Shown piece after piece: positions 35,012 through 44,147 of a stretch of 44,581 bases of DNA. The stretch spans positions 1 to 44,581 of the forward strand of contig DATMAN010000098.1 in NCBI GenBank assembly GCA_035560005.1, written 5' to 3'. Within the stretch, counting starts at the first letter, position 1; every line of letters begins with the position of its first letter. Origin of the DNA: Burkholderiales bacterium (GTDB taxonomy: Bacteria > Pseudomonadota > Gammaproteobacteria > Burkholderiales > Eutrophovitaceae). The position numbers and the translations under genes are program-made. The notes below the pieces were generated by a model, which saw nothing but the letters and a program-made list of their open reading frames with translations, did not search any database and was not told where the DNA came from.

Positions 35012-36482
35012 CACCGGGACCCCAGTCTCACTGACACTGAGGCTGACCCTCGGATTCGTCGGGGTGCTGGTGGCAGCGCACGTCGGGATATGCTTGTACC
35101 TGGACTATGCCTTTCAAGAAGAATTCAGGAGAGAGGACATGCGAGAGCTCTCGGCGCACTTGTCCTTTGTACAGCAGGTTCTGGCGGAGCAGAACTCATT
35201 CCAAGCCTTGCGTGTCGACTCGCGGCGTTTGCTGGATGCACGGGCTCCGCACCCGCGCCTGGAATTCGTGCTTAGAGATTCTTGGGGGCGCATGGTCGAA
35301 TCGTCCTACGAGGCCCGATCGCTTGCCGAAAGCATTCTCCAACAAGCGCGCTCGCAGGGAAGCGCGGGGGAATCGCTCGGTACCTTCGCGTATCAGGGGA
35401 GGGTATGGCGCGCGTTGATCGCTTCCGGGACCTTGGGTGACGGCGCACGCACTTCCGTTGCCGTCGTCGTCGCGCTGGACGTTACCGACCGCGAAAACTT
35501 CGTCAGCCGTTATCGATCTAGGCTAGTGACCGCGGCTGTCGTTGCAATCGTAGTCGCCGGTTTCGTAGGTCTGCCGCTGGTCCAGCAGGCACTGTCGCCC
35601 ATCAGAGTTATGGCGCGTCGGGCGAGAGAAATTTCCTCCAATCGGCTCAATGCGAGGCTGCCTGTGGGCAGCGTACCACGGGAACTGAGGATACTGTCCG
35701 AAGCCTTCAACGAAACGCTGGAGCGCCTGGAAGAATCCTTCCGGCGGTTGTCCCAGTTCTCCTCCGATGTCGCGCACGAACTGCGCACCCCGATCAGCAA
35801 TCTGATGGGGGAAGCTCAAGTGGCCTTGCGCCGCGCGAGAAGCGCCCCTGAGTATCGGGCGGCACTCCAATCCGCGATAGAGGAATGTCAGCGCGTGACC
35901 AGAATGGTTGACGCCATGCTCTTTCTTGCGCGAGCCGACAGCGCGCAGATCGCTTTGCGTCGCGAGTTGCTCGACGGAAGACAGGAAGTCGCGCGTGTCG
36001 TCGAGGAATATACCGAACTCCTGACCGATCATGGTGTGCAACTGCGCATCACTGGAAGCACGTCAATTTGGGCCGACCAAGAGTTGCTGCGGCGGGCACT
36101 GTCGAATTTGATGGACAACGCCATTACGCACACGCCGAAAGGCGAGACCATCGATGTGTCCCTTGGCATGGGTCCCGATTCGAGCAGCATCATCGAAATT
36201 TCCAATCCCGGAGCCGGAATTCCCGCCGACGCGTTGCCCCGGATCTTCGATCGTTTCTTCCGGATTCAGGACGGCAGAAAGCCCGCACAAGGCTTCGGGT
36301 TGGGTTTGGCGATCGTGCGAACGATTGTACGGCTGCACGGCGGTTCGGCCAGCGTGCGCAGCGCACCCGAGGGCCCTACTGTATTCACCCTCTTCTTTCC
36401 GGGCGATGTGCGTCCAGCAGCCGATGATGCCGGCGCCATCTCCCTGGGCCGGCGCGGGTGGTTGGGACCTTCGCCCACTTGA
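35004..36482 (+). CDS. heavy-metal sensor histidine kinase (CusS-like)
   Basis: An inner-membrane kinase of 492 residues. One helix lies near residues 12-33, a periplasmic sensor domain at about 34-170, a second helix near 174-196, then HAMP (about 197-248). HisKA has phosphoacceptor His258 in [15 protein letters not shown], and the ATPase domain has [28 protein letters not shown] and GFGLGLAIV. Layout and length match CusS/CopS sensors of periplasmic Cu/Ag. The periplasmic domain has no cysteine and few Met/His, so its metal is not evident from the sequence. Convergent with cusA (67 bases between). Confidence 0.92.
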   Translation: MASTGTPVSLTLRLTLGFVGVLVAAHVGICLYLDYAFQEEFRREDMRELSAHLSFVQQVLAEQNSFQALRVDSRRLLDARAPHPRLEFVLRDSWGRMVESSYEARSLAESILQQARSQGSAGESLGTFAYQGRVWRALIASGTLGDGARTSVAVVVALDVTDRENFVSRYRSRLVTAAVVAIVVAGFVGLPLVQQALSPIRVMARRAREISSNRLNARLPVGSVPRELRILSEAFNETLERLEESFRRLSQFSSDVAHELRTPISNLMGEAQVALRRARSAPEYRAALQSAIEECQRVTRMVDAMLFLARADSAQIALRRELLDGRQEVARVVEEYTELLTDHGVQLRITGSTSIWADQELLRRALSNLMDNAITHTPKGETIDVSLGMGPDSSSIIEISNPGAGIPADALPRIFDRFFRIQDGRKPAQGFGLGLAIVRTIVRLHGGSASVRSAPEGPTVFTLFFPGDVRPAADDAGAISLGRRGWLGPSPT

Positions 36483-36549
36483 GGCTAGGTCCACGCCGGC
36501 CCAGGCGGGGAATCCGTCCCGGGGCTGTCACAGTCCTTGAGCCTCGTGG

Positions 36550-39500
36550 TCAGCGCGCAACCGCAATCACAGGCTGGCGCTCGAGCGGCTCGCTGCCGGC
36601 GGCACCCGCCTTGAACTGGCGGCGATGGATCAGGTAATAGGCCGCAGGCAGGACCACCATGGACAGCAGCGGCGCAGTGATCATGCCGCCGACCATCGGC
36701 GCCGCAATGCGCTGCATGAGCTCGGAACCGGTGCCGGTGCCGATCATGATCGGGAGCAGGCCGGCCACGATGACCGCGACGGTCATCGCCTTGGGACGGA
36801 CTCTGAGCACGGCGCCTTCCATGATGGCGTCGCGCAGGTCGGCGAGGTTCGCGAAACGCCCTGCGCGCCTTCGCTCGGCGACCGCGTTGTCCAGGTAGAG
36901 CAGCATCACCACGCCGAATTCCGCCGCCACGCCGGCGAGCGCGATGAAGCCGACAGCGCTCGCCACCGAGACTTCGTGTCCGAGCAGGAAGAGCAACCAC
37001 ACCCCGCCCACCAAAGCGAACGGCAGAGTCGCCATGATGAGCAGCGGCTCGGCGAAGTTGCGAAACGTCATGAACAGCAGCACGAAGATGATCGCCAGGG
37101 TAAAGGGCACGACCACCCGCATGCGTTTGGCCGCGCGCTCCAGATACTCGAACTGGCCGGACCAGGAAATGGAGTAGCCGGGTGGCAGCCTGACTTTGCC
37201 GGCGACTGCACGCTTTGCGTCCGCCACGAAGGAACCCAGATCGCGCCCGCGGATGTCGACGTAGACCCAGCCCGACAGCCGCGCATTCTCGCTCCTCAGC
37301 ATGGGCGGGCCGTCGCTGACCTCGATGCGGGCCACCGCGGCGAGCGGGATGGTGGCGCCGGACTCGGTGACGATGGGCAGCCGAGCGAGCTTCTCCGGGC
37401 TGTCGCGCAGCTCGCGCGGGTAGCGCACGTTGATCGGAAAGCGCTGCAGGCCTTCGACCGTCTCCCCGATGTTCTCCCCGCCGATGGCACGCGAGACCAG
37501 CGACTGCACGTCGGCGACGTTCAGTCCGTAGCGGGCCGCCTGCAGGCGATCGATGTGAACGTCGATGTAGCGGCCGCCGGACAGGCGCTCGGCGAGCACC
37601 GAGGTCGCGCCCGGGACTTCGCGTACCACCTGCTCGATGTGCTTCGCCACCTCTTCGATCGTGCGCACGTCGCTGCCGGCCACCTTGATTCCCACCGGGC
37701 TCTTGATTCCGGTGGCGAGCATGTCGATGCGGTTGCGGATCGGCGGCACCCAGATGTTGGCCAGTCCCGGGATCTTCAGCGCGCGATCCATCTCTTCAGT
37801 CAGCCGCTCGCGTGTGATCCCGGGCCGCCATTGCTCGGGCGGCTTGAACTGGATGGTGGTTTCCACCATTTCCAGCGGCGCGGGATCGGTCGCCGTTTCA
37901 GCGCGGCCGATCTTGCCGAACACGCGATGCACCTCGGGAAACTGGCGGATGATGCGGTCGGTCTGCTGGAGAAGCTGTGCGGCCTTGCCGGCGGACAGTC
38001 CCGGCAGCGCGCTCGGCATGTAGAGCATGTCGCCTTCGTCCAGTGGCGGCATGAATTCGCTGCCCAACTGGCGTACCGGATAGACGGTAGCAATCACGGC
38101 GACGACCGCGACCAGCAGGGTGAGCCGGGGAAAGCGCAGGACCCCGCGTATCGCCGGCCGGTAGAGCGCGATCAGCAGTCGATTGAGTGGATTGCTGCGC
38201 TCGTCGGCGATGCGCCCGCGAATGAAATAGACCATCAGCACCGGCACCAGCGTGACCGACAATCCCGCGGCGGCCGCCATGGCGTAGGTCTTGGTGAAGG
38301 CGAGCGGAGAGAACAGCCGTCCCTCCTGGGCCTCCAGGGCGAAGATCGGGACGAAGGACAGCGTGATGATCAGCAGGCTGAAGAACAGCGCCGGACCGAC
38401 TTCGGCCGCCGCCTGCGCGATCAGCTCGAAGCGCTCCCGCGCCGAAGGCTCGCGGCGCAGGAGTGTGGGCTGCCCTTCGCGCGGCGCGGCGTGGCGCCAG
38501 GTTTCCAGCTTCTTGTGCGCGTTCTCGATCATCACCACCGCAGCGTCCACCATGGCGCCGATGGCGATGGCGATGCCGCCCAGCGACATGATGTTGGCGT
38601 TGATGCCCTGGTAGCGCATCACGATGAAAGCCACCAGTACCCCGAGCGGCAGGGTGACGATCGCCACCAGCGAGGAGCGCAGGTGCCAAAGGAACGCCAC
38701 GCAGACCAGCGCTACGACGATGAATTCCTCGATGAGGCGATGGGTCAGCGTCTGCACCGCCCGGTCGATCAGCGCCGAGCGATCGTAGGTTTCCACGATC
38801 TGCACGCCGGCCGGCAGCCCCGGCTTCAGGCTTTCGAGCTTGGCCTTGACCGCGGCGATCGTCTCCAGGGCGTTCTTGCCGTAGCGCATGACGATCACGC
38901 CGCCCACGACTTCGCCTTCGCCGTCCAGTTCCGCGATCCCGCGCCGGATCTCCGGGCCGAGCTGCACGTGCGCGACATCGCGCAGCAGGATCGGCGTGGC
39001 GTTTCGGTCCGCCCCGAGCGGGATCATGCGGAAGTCCTCCAGCGACTTCAGATACCCGCTCGCCCGCACCATGTATTCGGCCTCCGCCAGCTCGACCACC
39101 GAGCCGCCGGTCTCGCTGTTGGCGTCGCGGATCGTCCGGATCACGCGCTCGTGCGGGATGCCGTAGGCGCGCAGCCGCTCGGGATCGAGCACCACCTGGT
39201 ACTGCTTGACCATGCCGCCGATGGTGGCGACCTCGGCCACGTTGGCGACGCTCTTGAGCTCGTACTTGAGGAACCAGTCCTGCAGCGCGCGCAGCTGCGC
39301 CAGATCGTGTCGGCCGCTGCGATCCACCAGCGCGTACTCGTAGATCCAGCCCACACCGGTGGCGTCCGGCCCGAGCGCGGTCCGGGCGTTCGCCGGCAGC
39401 CGGCCCTGCACCTGGTTCAGGTACTCGAGCACGCGCGAGCGCGCCCAGTACAGATCGGTGCCGTCCTCGAACAGCACGTACACATAGGAGTCGCCGAAGA

Positions 39501-39759
39501 ACGAATAGCCGCGCACCACCTTCGCGCCCGGCACCGACATCATCGTGGTGGTGAGCGGATAGGTGACCTGATCCTCGACCACGCGCGGCGACTGTCCCGG
39601 CCAGGTGGTCTTGATGATGACCTGCACGTCGGACAGATCGGGCAGGGCGTCCAGCGGCGTGCGCGCCACCGAGTAGATGCCCCACGCGGCGAGCAGCAGG
39701 GTCGTCATCAGCACCAGGAAGCGGTTCTCGATCGACCAGCGGATCAGTTTCGCGATCAT
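36550..39759 (-). CDS. cusA: Cu(I)/Ag(I) efflux RND transporter CusA
   Basis: A 1069-residue inner-membrane proton-driven pump with twelve helices and two large periplasmic loops. It belongs to the heavy-metal RND family; the fourth-helix motif [19 protein letters not shown] is the Cu/Ag subtype, unlike the DFG..VD form of CzcA. The three methionines that bind Cu(I)/Ag(I) in E. coli CusA are recognisable in context: [16 protein letters not shown] and [13 protein letters not shown]. Last gene of the minus-strand cus operon, separated from cusB by about 220 bases containing a repeat. Confidence 0.95.
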   Translation of the reverse strand: MIAKLIRWSIENRFLVLMTTLLLAAWGIYSVARTPLDALPDLSDVQVIIKTTWPGQSPRVVEDQVTYPLTTTMMSVPGAKVVRGYSFFGDSYVYVLFEDGTDLYWARSRVLEYLNQVQGRLPANARTALGPDATGVGWIYEYALVDRSGRHDLAQLRALQDWFLKYELKSVANVAEVATIGGMVKQYQVVLDPERLRAYGIPHERVIRTIRDANSETGGSVVELAEAEYMVRASGYLKSLEDFRMIPLGADRNATPILLRDVAHVQLGPEIRRGIAELDGEGEVVGGVIVMRYGKNALETIAAVKAKLESLKPGLPAGVQIVETYDRSALIDRAVQTLTHRLIEEFIVVALVCVAFLWHLRSSLVAIVTLPLGVLVAFIVMRYQGINANIMSLGGIAIAIGAMVDAAVVMIENAHKKLETWRHAAPREGQPTLLRREPSARERFELIAQAAAEVGPALFFSLLIITLSFVPIFALEAQEGRLFSPLAFTKTYAMAAAAGLSVTLVPVLMVYFIRGRIADERSNPLNRLLIALYRPAIRGVLRFPRLTLLVAVVAVIATVYPVRQLGSEFMPPLDEGDMLYMPSALPGLSAGKAAQLLQQTDRIIRQFPEVHRVFGKIGRAETATDPAPLEMVETTIQFKPPEQWRPGITRERLTEEMDRALKIPGLANIWVPPIRNRIDMLATGIKSPVGIKVAGSDVRTIEEVAKHIEQVVREVPGATSVLAERLSGGRYIDVHIDRLQAARYGLNVADVQSLVSRAIGGENIGETVEGLQRFPINVRYPRELRDSPEKLARLPIVTESGATIPLAAVARIEVSDGPPMLRSENARLSGWVYVDIRGRDLGSFVADAKRAVAGKVRLPPGYSISWSGQFEYLERAAKRMRVVVPFTLAIIFVLLFMTFRNFAEPLLIMATLPFALVGGVWLLFLLGHEVSVASAVGFIALAGVAAEFGVVMLLYLDNAVAERRRAGRFANLADLRDAIMEGAVLRVRPKAMTVAVIVAGLLPIMIGTGTGSELMQRIAAPMVGGMITAPLLSMVVLPAAYYLIHRRQFKAGAAGSEPLERQPVIAVAR

Positions 39760-39785
39760 GTCTATCTACCTCTTGTACTGAAAGA

Positions 39786-39975
39786 GCGAACCACGAAGCC
39801 GCGAAGGCACGAAGAGACACGAAGACTTCCAGGAAACCGTTTTGTCCCGTCGCATTTCCGGTTCGCCTGTTGCTCTCCGCGTAAGCTCCAGATCGGGCGT
39901 TCCGCTCGATGACGCCACACTGAATTCTTTCTTCGTGACTTCGTGTTTCGCTTTCCGGTTTTCGCCTTCCGTGGC
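39786..39975. repeat. CACGAAG-rich intergenic element with inverted ends
   Basis: The cusB-cusA gap holds several near copies of CACGAAG/GCGAAGGCACGAAG at its left end (39791-39824) and the complementary form CTTCGTGACTTCGTG at its right end (39930-39944), so the ends are imperfect inverted repeats around a unique centre of about 100 bases. No gene is in it. It resembles small non-coding dispersed repeats; other copies were not seen in this window. Confidence 0.55.
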
Positions 39976-39981
39976 TGCGTC

Positions 39982-41502
39982 TTACCTCCTTGTTTCGACC
40001 GGCTTGATCTCGTCGATCACGTAGCCGCTCTTGCCCTCGGAAAAACGGAACTCGATCTGCTGGCCCGGTGCGAGCCGCTCGAGCAGCGCCTTGTCCTTCA
40101 CCGCGAAGCCCATGGTCATCGGCGGCCAGTCGAGCGTGACCACCGGTCCATGGGAGATCACCACCTTGCCCGCCGCGGCGTCCAGGCTCTCCACGGTGCC
40201 TTGCGCCACATGGCCAGCGGCGGCCGGCATCCTCTTCAGAGGCTCGGTGGCTGCTGCTTCGAGCCGCGCGATGGCGCCTTTCAGGCTCGCTTCGGAGTCG
40301 ATCAGGAATTGGCCGGAGACCACGACGTTTTCTCCGGGCTTCAGACCCGCGAGGATCTCGGTCTCGTCCCCGGAGTCCAGGCCGACAGCGACCTCCTGCG
40401 CGCGGAAGCGTCCTTCGGCTTCCTGCACGATGACCACGGTGCGCGCGCCGGTCCGGATCACCGCTTCGGCCGGAACGAGCAGGACGTCGCGCTTGGGCCC
40501 GCTCAGCACGGTGACGTTGGCCACCATGCCCGGCCTGAGCTTGAGCGCCTTGTTCTGCACCGAGAAGCGCACTTTCACCGTGCGCGTGGCGGGATCCACA
40601 TCGGGGTAGATGTACTCCACCCGGCCCTGATAGCGCTCGCCCGGCATGGCAGCGAGCGTGGCTTCGACGGGCTGACCCGCGGAGATCCAGGAAAGCTGCA
40701 TCTCCGGAACCTGGGCGACGATCCACACGCGCGACAGGTCCACGATGCTCGCCACCGGCATGCCCGGTGACACGGCCGCACCTTCGCGCGCGCCCAGCTC
40801 GGTCACGATTCCGGAGGACGGCGCATGGAGCACCACGCGCCGTGCCGGTTCGCGCAGCTTCTCCAGCGCCTGGATCTGCGCCTCGGTAAGGCCCAGCAGC
40901 GAAAGGCGCTCGCGCGCCGCCGCGGCCAGCTCGCTGCCGCCCGTGCCCGAGAGCAGCAGCAGATATTCCTCCTGCGCGGCGAGCAGCTCCGGAGCGTAGA
41001 CCTCCGCGATCGGCGCACCGCGTCGCACTGGATCGTTGACCGCGCGCACGTGCAGTCTCTCGAGCCAGCCGGCCGCCCGGCTCTGCACCACGGTGATGCG
41101 CCGTTCGTCGGCTTGCACGGCGCCCACCGTTTCCACCCTGCGCTGGAACTCGCCCATCCTGGCCTCGGCCGTGCGCATGCCCAGGCTTTGTGTCAGCGCC
41201 GGATGGATGCGCACCGCGCTTCCCTGTTCCTCGTCGGCATAGACGGGAACCAGGTCCATGTCCATGAAAGGCGACTTGCCCGGCTTGTCGAACTTGTGCT
41301 GGGGGAACATGGGATCGTGCCAGTACAGGATCTTGCGGCCCCCCTGTTCTTCCGAGCCGCCCGGATTCGGGCTGTGAGTGGCCGAGGACGAAGCGGCTGA
41401 GGCCGCCATTTCCTGACGGCTCGCGTACCAGAAGCCGCCGTAGGCGGCCGCACCCAGCGCGACGAGGATGGCAGCCGCCATCAGGATCGAGCGCGCGTTC
41501 AT
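39982..41502 (-). CDS. cusB: CusB membrane-fusion protein with fused C-terminal CusF domain
   Basis: A periplasmic adaptor of 506 residues linking CusA and CusC. The N-terminal anchor helix is at 7-27. A heavy-metal-binding segment YWHDPMFPQHKFDKPGKS...MDMDLVPVYAD (about 60-92) is Met-rich as in CusB. The usual lipoyl, hairpin and beta-barrel parts follow (AGWLERLHV; SGIVTELGA; LSRVWIVAQVPE; VPAEAVIRTG). The last 80 residues form a CusF-like Cu/Ag-binding barrel (GTVESLDAAAGKVVISHGPV, then LDWPPMTMGF), carrying the His, Trp and two Met ligands of the CusF chaperone. So the chaperone is fused to the adaptor here. The start overlaps the cusC stop as ATGA. Confidence 0.94.
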   Translation of the reverse strand: MNARSILMAAAILVALGAAAYGGFWYASRQEMAASAASSSATHSPNPGGSEEQGGRKILYWHDPMFPQHKFDKPGKSPFMDMDLVPVYADEEQGSAVRIHPALTQSLGMRTAEARMGEFQRRVETVGAVQADERRITVVQSRAAGWLERLHVRAVNDPVRRGAPIAEVYAPELLAAQEEYLLLLSGTGGSELAAAARERLSLLGLTEAQIQALEKLREPARRVVLHAPSSGIVTELGAREGAAVSPGMPVASIVDLSRVWIVAQVPEMQLSWISAGQPVEATLAAMPGERYQGRVEYIYPDVDPATRTVKVRFSVQNKALKLRPGMVANVTVLSGPKRDVLLVPAEAVIRTGARTVVIVQEAEGRFRAQEVAVGLDSGDETEILAGLKPGENVVVSGQFLIDSEASLKGAIARLEAAATEPLKRMPAAAGHVAQGTVESLDAAAGKVVISHGPVVTLDWPPMTMGFAVKDKALLERLAPGQQIEFRFSEGKSGYVIDEIKPVETRR

Positions 41503-42758
41503 CGTTGGCCTCCGCTCGCATGGGTCAGATAGGCCAGCGCGATGGCCGCCCTGGCGCTTTCGGCCCGGCGCATCACGTGCTCCAGTTCGAGATCGAGCAG
41601 CATCCGGCGCGCGGCGAGCACTTCGAACAAGCTCCCTTTGCCGCCCCGATACGCGGCGAGCGCGCCGTCCAGCCGGCGCCGCGCCTCCGGCAGGATGCGG
41701 GCGCGATAGCTTTCGGTGCGCTGGACGGCCACTTCCCAGGCGGCGTGCAGGCGCAGTGCATCGGCGCGCATCTCCCGCAGGTTGTCCTCCCGCATGTCGC
41801 GAGCCGACTGCGCCTGTGCGAACTTGGCGGCGATGCTTCGGTTCTGCCGCTTGCTCTGCAAGATCGGCAGGTCGATCCCGACCTGCAGCGACACCATGTC
41901 GGAGAACGCCGACCCGCGCCTGGCGTAGGACACTTCGATGTTCCAGTCCGGCCGCCTGGACAGATTCGCAAGTTGCGCATCCGCGGCGGCGATCCTGGCC
42001 TGCATGTCGAAGGCGGCCAGATGCGGATGGGTTTCGAGATGTGTCACAAGCACGTCGGCCGAAGGCGGCATCGGCAACTCCGGCAGTTCCTCGGGCAGGG
42101 CTTCCTCGGCACGGGCGCCGATCCAGCGCGACAGCATGGCCCGCGCTGCACGCTCCTCCCCGCGCAGCATGCGCTCCTTGTCCTTGAGCAGCTCCAGCTC
42201 GACTCTCGCCGCCGATACGTCGGCCGCCGAAGCGCGGTTGTTGCGCAGCGCGATCAGCAGGGTGTCGACCTGGGCCGCGGCCTCCGTCTGCTGCGCCTGG
42301 ACCAGCGCGAGCGCCCGCGTCGCGCTCCAGGCGTCGAGCCATGCCAGCGCCGCGTCGCGCCGCACCTGCAGCCGTGAGAAAGCCAGCTCCTGCGCAGCGC
42401 GCCGGGCTTCGAGGTCGAGCATCTCCCCGCGCAGCTCGCGCTTGGCGCGGCGCGGGAATTCCTGCATCACGCCGACCATGCGCATGGTCATGAAATCCTG
42501 TCCCAGGGTGTAGGCGTCCGGCCCCTCGACCGGCAGGTTGAGGACGCCGAGCCTGAGTTGCGGATCGGGCAACTGGCGAGCGGCGACCGATGCTTCGCGC
42601 GCGGCGTCGATCGCGGCGCGCTTGCTTTCGAGCAGCGGCTGGGCGGTCTCGGCGAGCTGCTGCGCCTCTTCCAGCGTGAGCGCCTGCGCATGCACGGTGA
42701 GCAACGCGGAAGCAGTCAGAAGCGCGCGCGCAGCGCGCCGGAACGGATAATCGGACAT
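41499..42758 (-). CDS. cusC: TolC-family outer-membrane efflux protein (CusC-like)
   Basis: A 419-residue outer-membrane channel partner of CusBA. The signal peptide ends near ALTVHAQA (about 26). The mature part has the two TolC repeats, each starting with a LxEAxxLAxxxxP-type helix (TLEEAQQLAETAQPLLESKRA), and long coiled-coil Ala/Arg/Glu-rich helices. ATG 42758 follows GGAGG by seven bases; a TTG four codons earlier lies inside that ribosome-binding site. No lipobox Cys, unlike E. coli CusC. Confidence 0.9.
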   Translation of the reverse strand: MSDYPFRRAARALLTASALLTVHAQALTLEEAQQLAETAQPLLESKRAAIDAAREASVAARQLPDPQLRLGVLNLPVEGPDAYTLGQDFMTMRMVGVMQEFPRRAKRELRGEMLDLEARRAAQELAFSRLQVRRDAALAWLDAWSATRALALVQAQQTEAAAQVDTLLIALRNNRASAADVSAARVELELLKDKERMLRGEERAARAMLSRWIGARAEEALPEELPELPMPPSADVLVTHLETHPHLAAFDMQARIAAADAQLANLSRRPDWNIEVSYARRGSAFSDMVSLQVGIDLPILQSKRQNRSIAAKFAQAQSARDMREDNLREMRADALRLHAAWEVAVQRTESYRARILPEARRRLDGALAAYRGGKGSLFEVLAARRMLLDLELEHVMRRAESARAAIALAYLTHASGGQR

Positions 42759-42830
42759 AGAAGCCTCCAAAGAAAAGAACTGCGGATCGCCGCCCGCGAT
42801 ACAGACGGCAAAGCGGCCAACGGCCGGAGG

Positions 42831-43193
42831 CTATAAAAGGAAACTACAGAAGCGGATGATGGGCGGAGGTTCGGCTGCCGGAGTCACGCTTTCGCAGTGA
42901 AGGGTCGCCAGCACCCGCGGCTTCGCATCCCGGATCTTGGGCGCGGTAGCGGCGAGTGATTCGAACACGCTCACCGCGGCGTGAGCGCTGCTCCGGTCGG
43001 GTGCTGTCAGTTGCGCCAGACAGCCGGCTTTGCTGCTCATGCCATGGCAGTCCTCCATCGACTCGGCTGCGACAACCTTCGCGGCCGCCACTGGCGCCTG
43101 GAGACACGCTTCCAGCGCTTGCGCCGCCTGTGCGAACAATAGTGCGCCCAGAAGCAGCAGCCCGGTGATCCGCCGATGTCGCCTCAGAGCCAT
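42831..43193 (-). CDS. small periplasmic protein preceding cusCBA
   Basis: A protein of 120 residues with a signal peptide (about 1-26, ending AQA-LE) and a mature region with Cys, His and Met clusters (EACLQAP; MEDCHGMSSKAGCLAQL) and a C-terminal PPPIIRFCSFLL. Short secreted proteins with such residues often lead metal-efflux operons in Betaproteobacteria (CzcI/CopL-like position), where they bind metal or affect regulation. I do not recognise a named family. First gene behind the candidate cus promoter, 72 bases before cusC. Confidence 0.75.
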   Translation of the reverse strand: MALRRHRRITGLLLLGALLFAQAAQALEACLQAPVAAAKVVAAESMEDCHGMSSKAGCLAQLTAPDRSSAHAAVSVFESLAATAPKIRDAKPRVLATLHCESVTPAAEPPPIIRFCSFLL

Positions 43194-43226
43194 TCGAGGA
43201 CTGGTGATCTACGATCCACGCCGCAC

Positions 43227-43266
43227 AGTATAGCGTTCATTACAAAGCAATTTCCATCCCGTTACA
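43227..43266 (-). promoter_or_regulatory. candidate promoter/operator of the cus operon
   Basis: On the minus strand two TGTAA(C/T) half-sites 22 bases apart (GTTACA 43261-43266 and ATTACA 43239-43244 on the plus strand) stand just upstream of a TATACT -10-like box (43227-43232). No good -35 exists, as expected for an activator-dependent promoter. The nearer half-site, CATTACAAA(G)C, repeats the regulator-operator sequence at 34262-34272 in complement. Confidence 0.55.
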
Positions 43267-43362
43267 GATCTGACCGCGTGAGCATGCAGCCAACCTCGCC
43301 GAAGCGCCTTGACCTGGGTCAACTACTCTCTCAGAGGCCTGGTGGACGCGCCGGCGGGTCGC

Positions 43363-43389
43363 AAAACGGGGCGCCGACGCCGGCGCCCC
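43363..43389 (-). terminator. terminator after the small secreted-protein gene
   Basis: A 9-bp perfect GC stem (43368-43376 with 43381-43389, loop ACGC) followed on the minus strand by GTTTTG. The T run is short (4). It lies 25 bases after the stop at 43414. Confidence 0.6.
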
Positions 43390-43413
43390 GAATAGAGATG
43401 GCCGGCTACCCGG

Positions 43414-43599
43414 CTAGTTCGACTTCCGGGTCATTGCAGCGCATTTGGCCATCATCTCGCGCATCTCGCGGCTTTCTTCGGCAACCCGCTTGTTCTCTCG
43501 CTCCTGCAGGAGAAGCTGATCACCGGTTCGACCGGCCGGTACGGTCGCTGAGATCAGCGCTGAAAGTGCTCCGACAATCATCGGAAGGGTTCTCTTCAT
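43414..43599 (-). CDS. small secreted protein of unknown function
   Basis: A protein of 61 residues with an N-terminal signal peptide (MKRTLPMIVGALSALISATVPA) and a short charged helical mature part with RVAEESREMREMMAKCAAM near the C-terminus, including one Cys and several Met. A GGAG site lies about eight bases before the ATG, and a terminator follows. It lies 33 bases downstream of the broken lipoprotein frame and would share its transcript. No family recognised. Confidence 0.6.
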   Translation of the reverse strand: MKRTLPMIVGALSALISATVPAGRTGDQLLLQERENKRVAEESREMREMMAKCAAMTRKSN

Positions 43600-43632
43600 T
43601 TGGAAACTCCAAGACGTTGAATCGAGGAACGG

Positions 43633-43852
43633 TCACTGGACGATCTCGCGACCAACGCCATGGCCGCTGACATCGATGGTTGCGCCGGCCGCACGCACCA
43701 TCCTCGCGGCTTCGAGCGTTTCCCGGCTGATCCCGCGACCACTGAGCCAGCCCGAACACAGGGCCGTATCGCTCCGTGTGTGCTGGGCCAGGCGGCGGCA
43801 AGCAGCTCGAGGCTGCAAGAAGTATCAGAACCGACTGACCGATGCTTCGCAT
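43633..43852 (-). pseudogene. small lipoprotein gene broken by a frameshift
   Basis: In one frame, ATG 43852 opens a typical lipoprotein signal (MRSIGQSVLILLAASSC). In another frame the downstream part reads AQHTRSDTALCSGWLSGRG... and GISRETLEAARMVRAAGATI, then DVSGHGVGREIVQ, ending at TGA 43633. The two parts make one plausible lipoprotein of about 70 residues if the frame changes around 43790-43810. Neither frame alone makes sense through the whole length. It could be a true mutation or a sequencing error. Confidence 0.45.
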
Positions 43853-43872
43853 TGCCGCCTGTCTCGGGCTGT

Positions 43873-43992
43873 CTACGCGTCAAGCCAGATCCGAATCGGC
43901 AGTAGCAGGCAGGCGGCGAAGAAACCGATACTCCAGACCGCCGTGCCAAGCCAGAAGACGACGTCTGGCCTGCTGGTCGATCGTTGCTATGG
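43873..43992 (-). pseudogene. possible remnant of a small membrane protein
   Basis: Directly behind the MerR-type promoter, the minus strand reads EQPIATIDQQARRRLLAWHGG in one frame and a hydrophobic VWSIGFFAACLLLPIRIWLDA, then stop TAG 43873, in another. Joined, they resemble a short cytosolic lead followed by one membrane helix. There is no good start codon. Low confidence. Confidence 0.25.
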
Positions 43993-44028
43993 GTTGCTCG
44001 CCCTGTCGGATTTCTCCCGCCGAAAGGA

Positions 44029-44060
44029 AGTCTAAACTCTTGACCTGAGACCAGAGTCAA
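44029..44060 (-). promoter_or_regulatory. MerR-type metal promoter/operator
   Basis: On the minus strand TTGACT (plus-strand AGTCAA 44055-44060) and TAGACT (plus-strand 44029-44034) are separated by 20 bases, the long spacer typical of MerR-controlled promoters. The spacer region contains the dyad ACTCT-N12-AGAGT in the same place as in the E. coli zntA promoter (also ACTCT...AGAGT). It points away from merR, toward 43873-43414. Confidence 0.72.
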
Positions 44061-44147
44061 GCCTGTTGTCTGCGCTTGCCCGGACGCAATAATCTGGTCT
44101 CCCCAGCGGTCATATCGGCCGCGGAGCGACATTGGTGCTTGCCCGTT

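Noticed and set aside
36550..39759. Assignment of the RND pump as CzcA (Co/Zn/Cd)
   Set aside because: The fourth-helix motif and three Met-containing segments match CusA, and the adaptor carries a CusF domain.
36625..39912. 1095-residue plus-strand frame opposite cusA
   Set aside because: Shadow of a G+C-rich gene; His/Asp/Arg-rich, no domain, while the minus strand gives a full CusA.
39786..39975. CRISPR-like array from repeated CACGAAG units
   Set aside because: Units are short, imperfect and clustered only at the ends in opposite orientation, without regular spacers or cas genes.
37898..41521. 1207-residue minus-strand frame across cusA and cusB
   Set aside because: Out-of-frame shadow with low-complexity Arg/Gly/Ala composition crossing two real genes.
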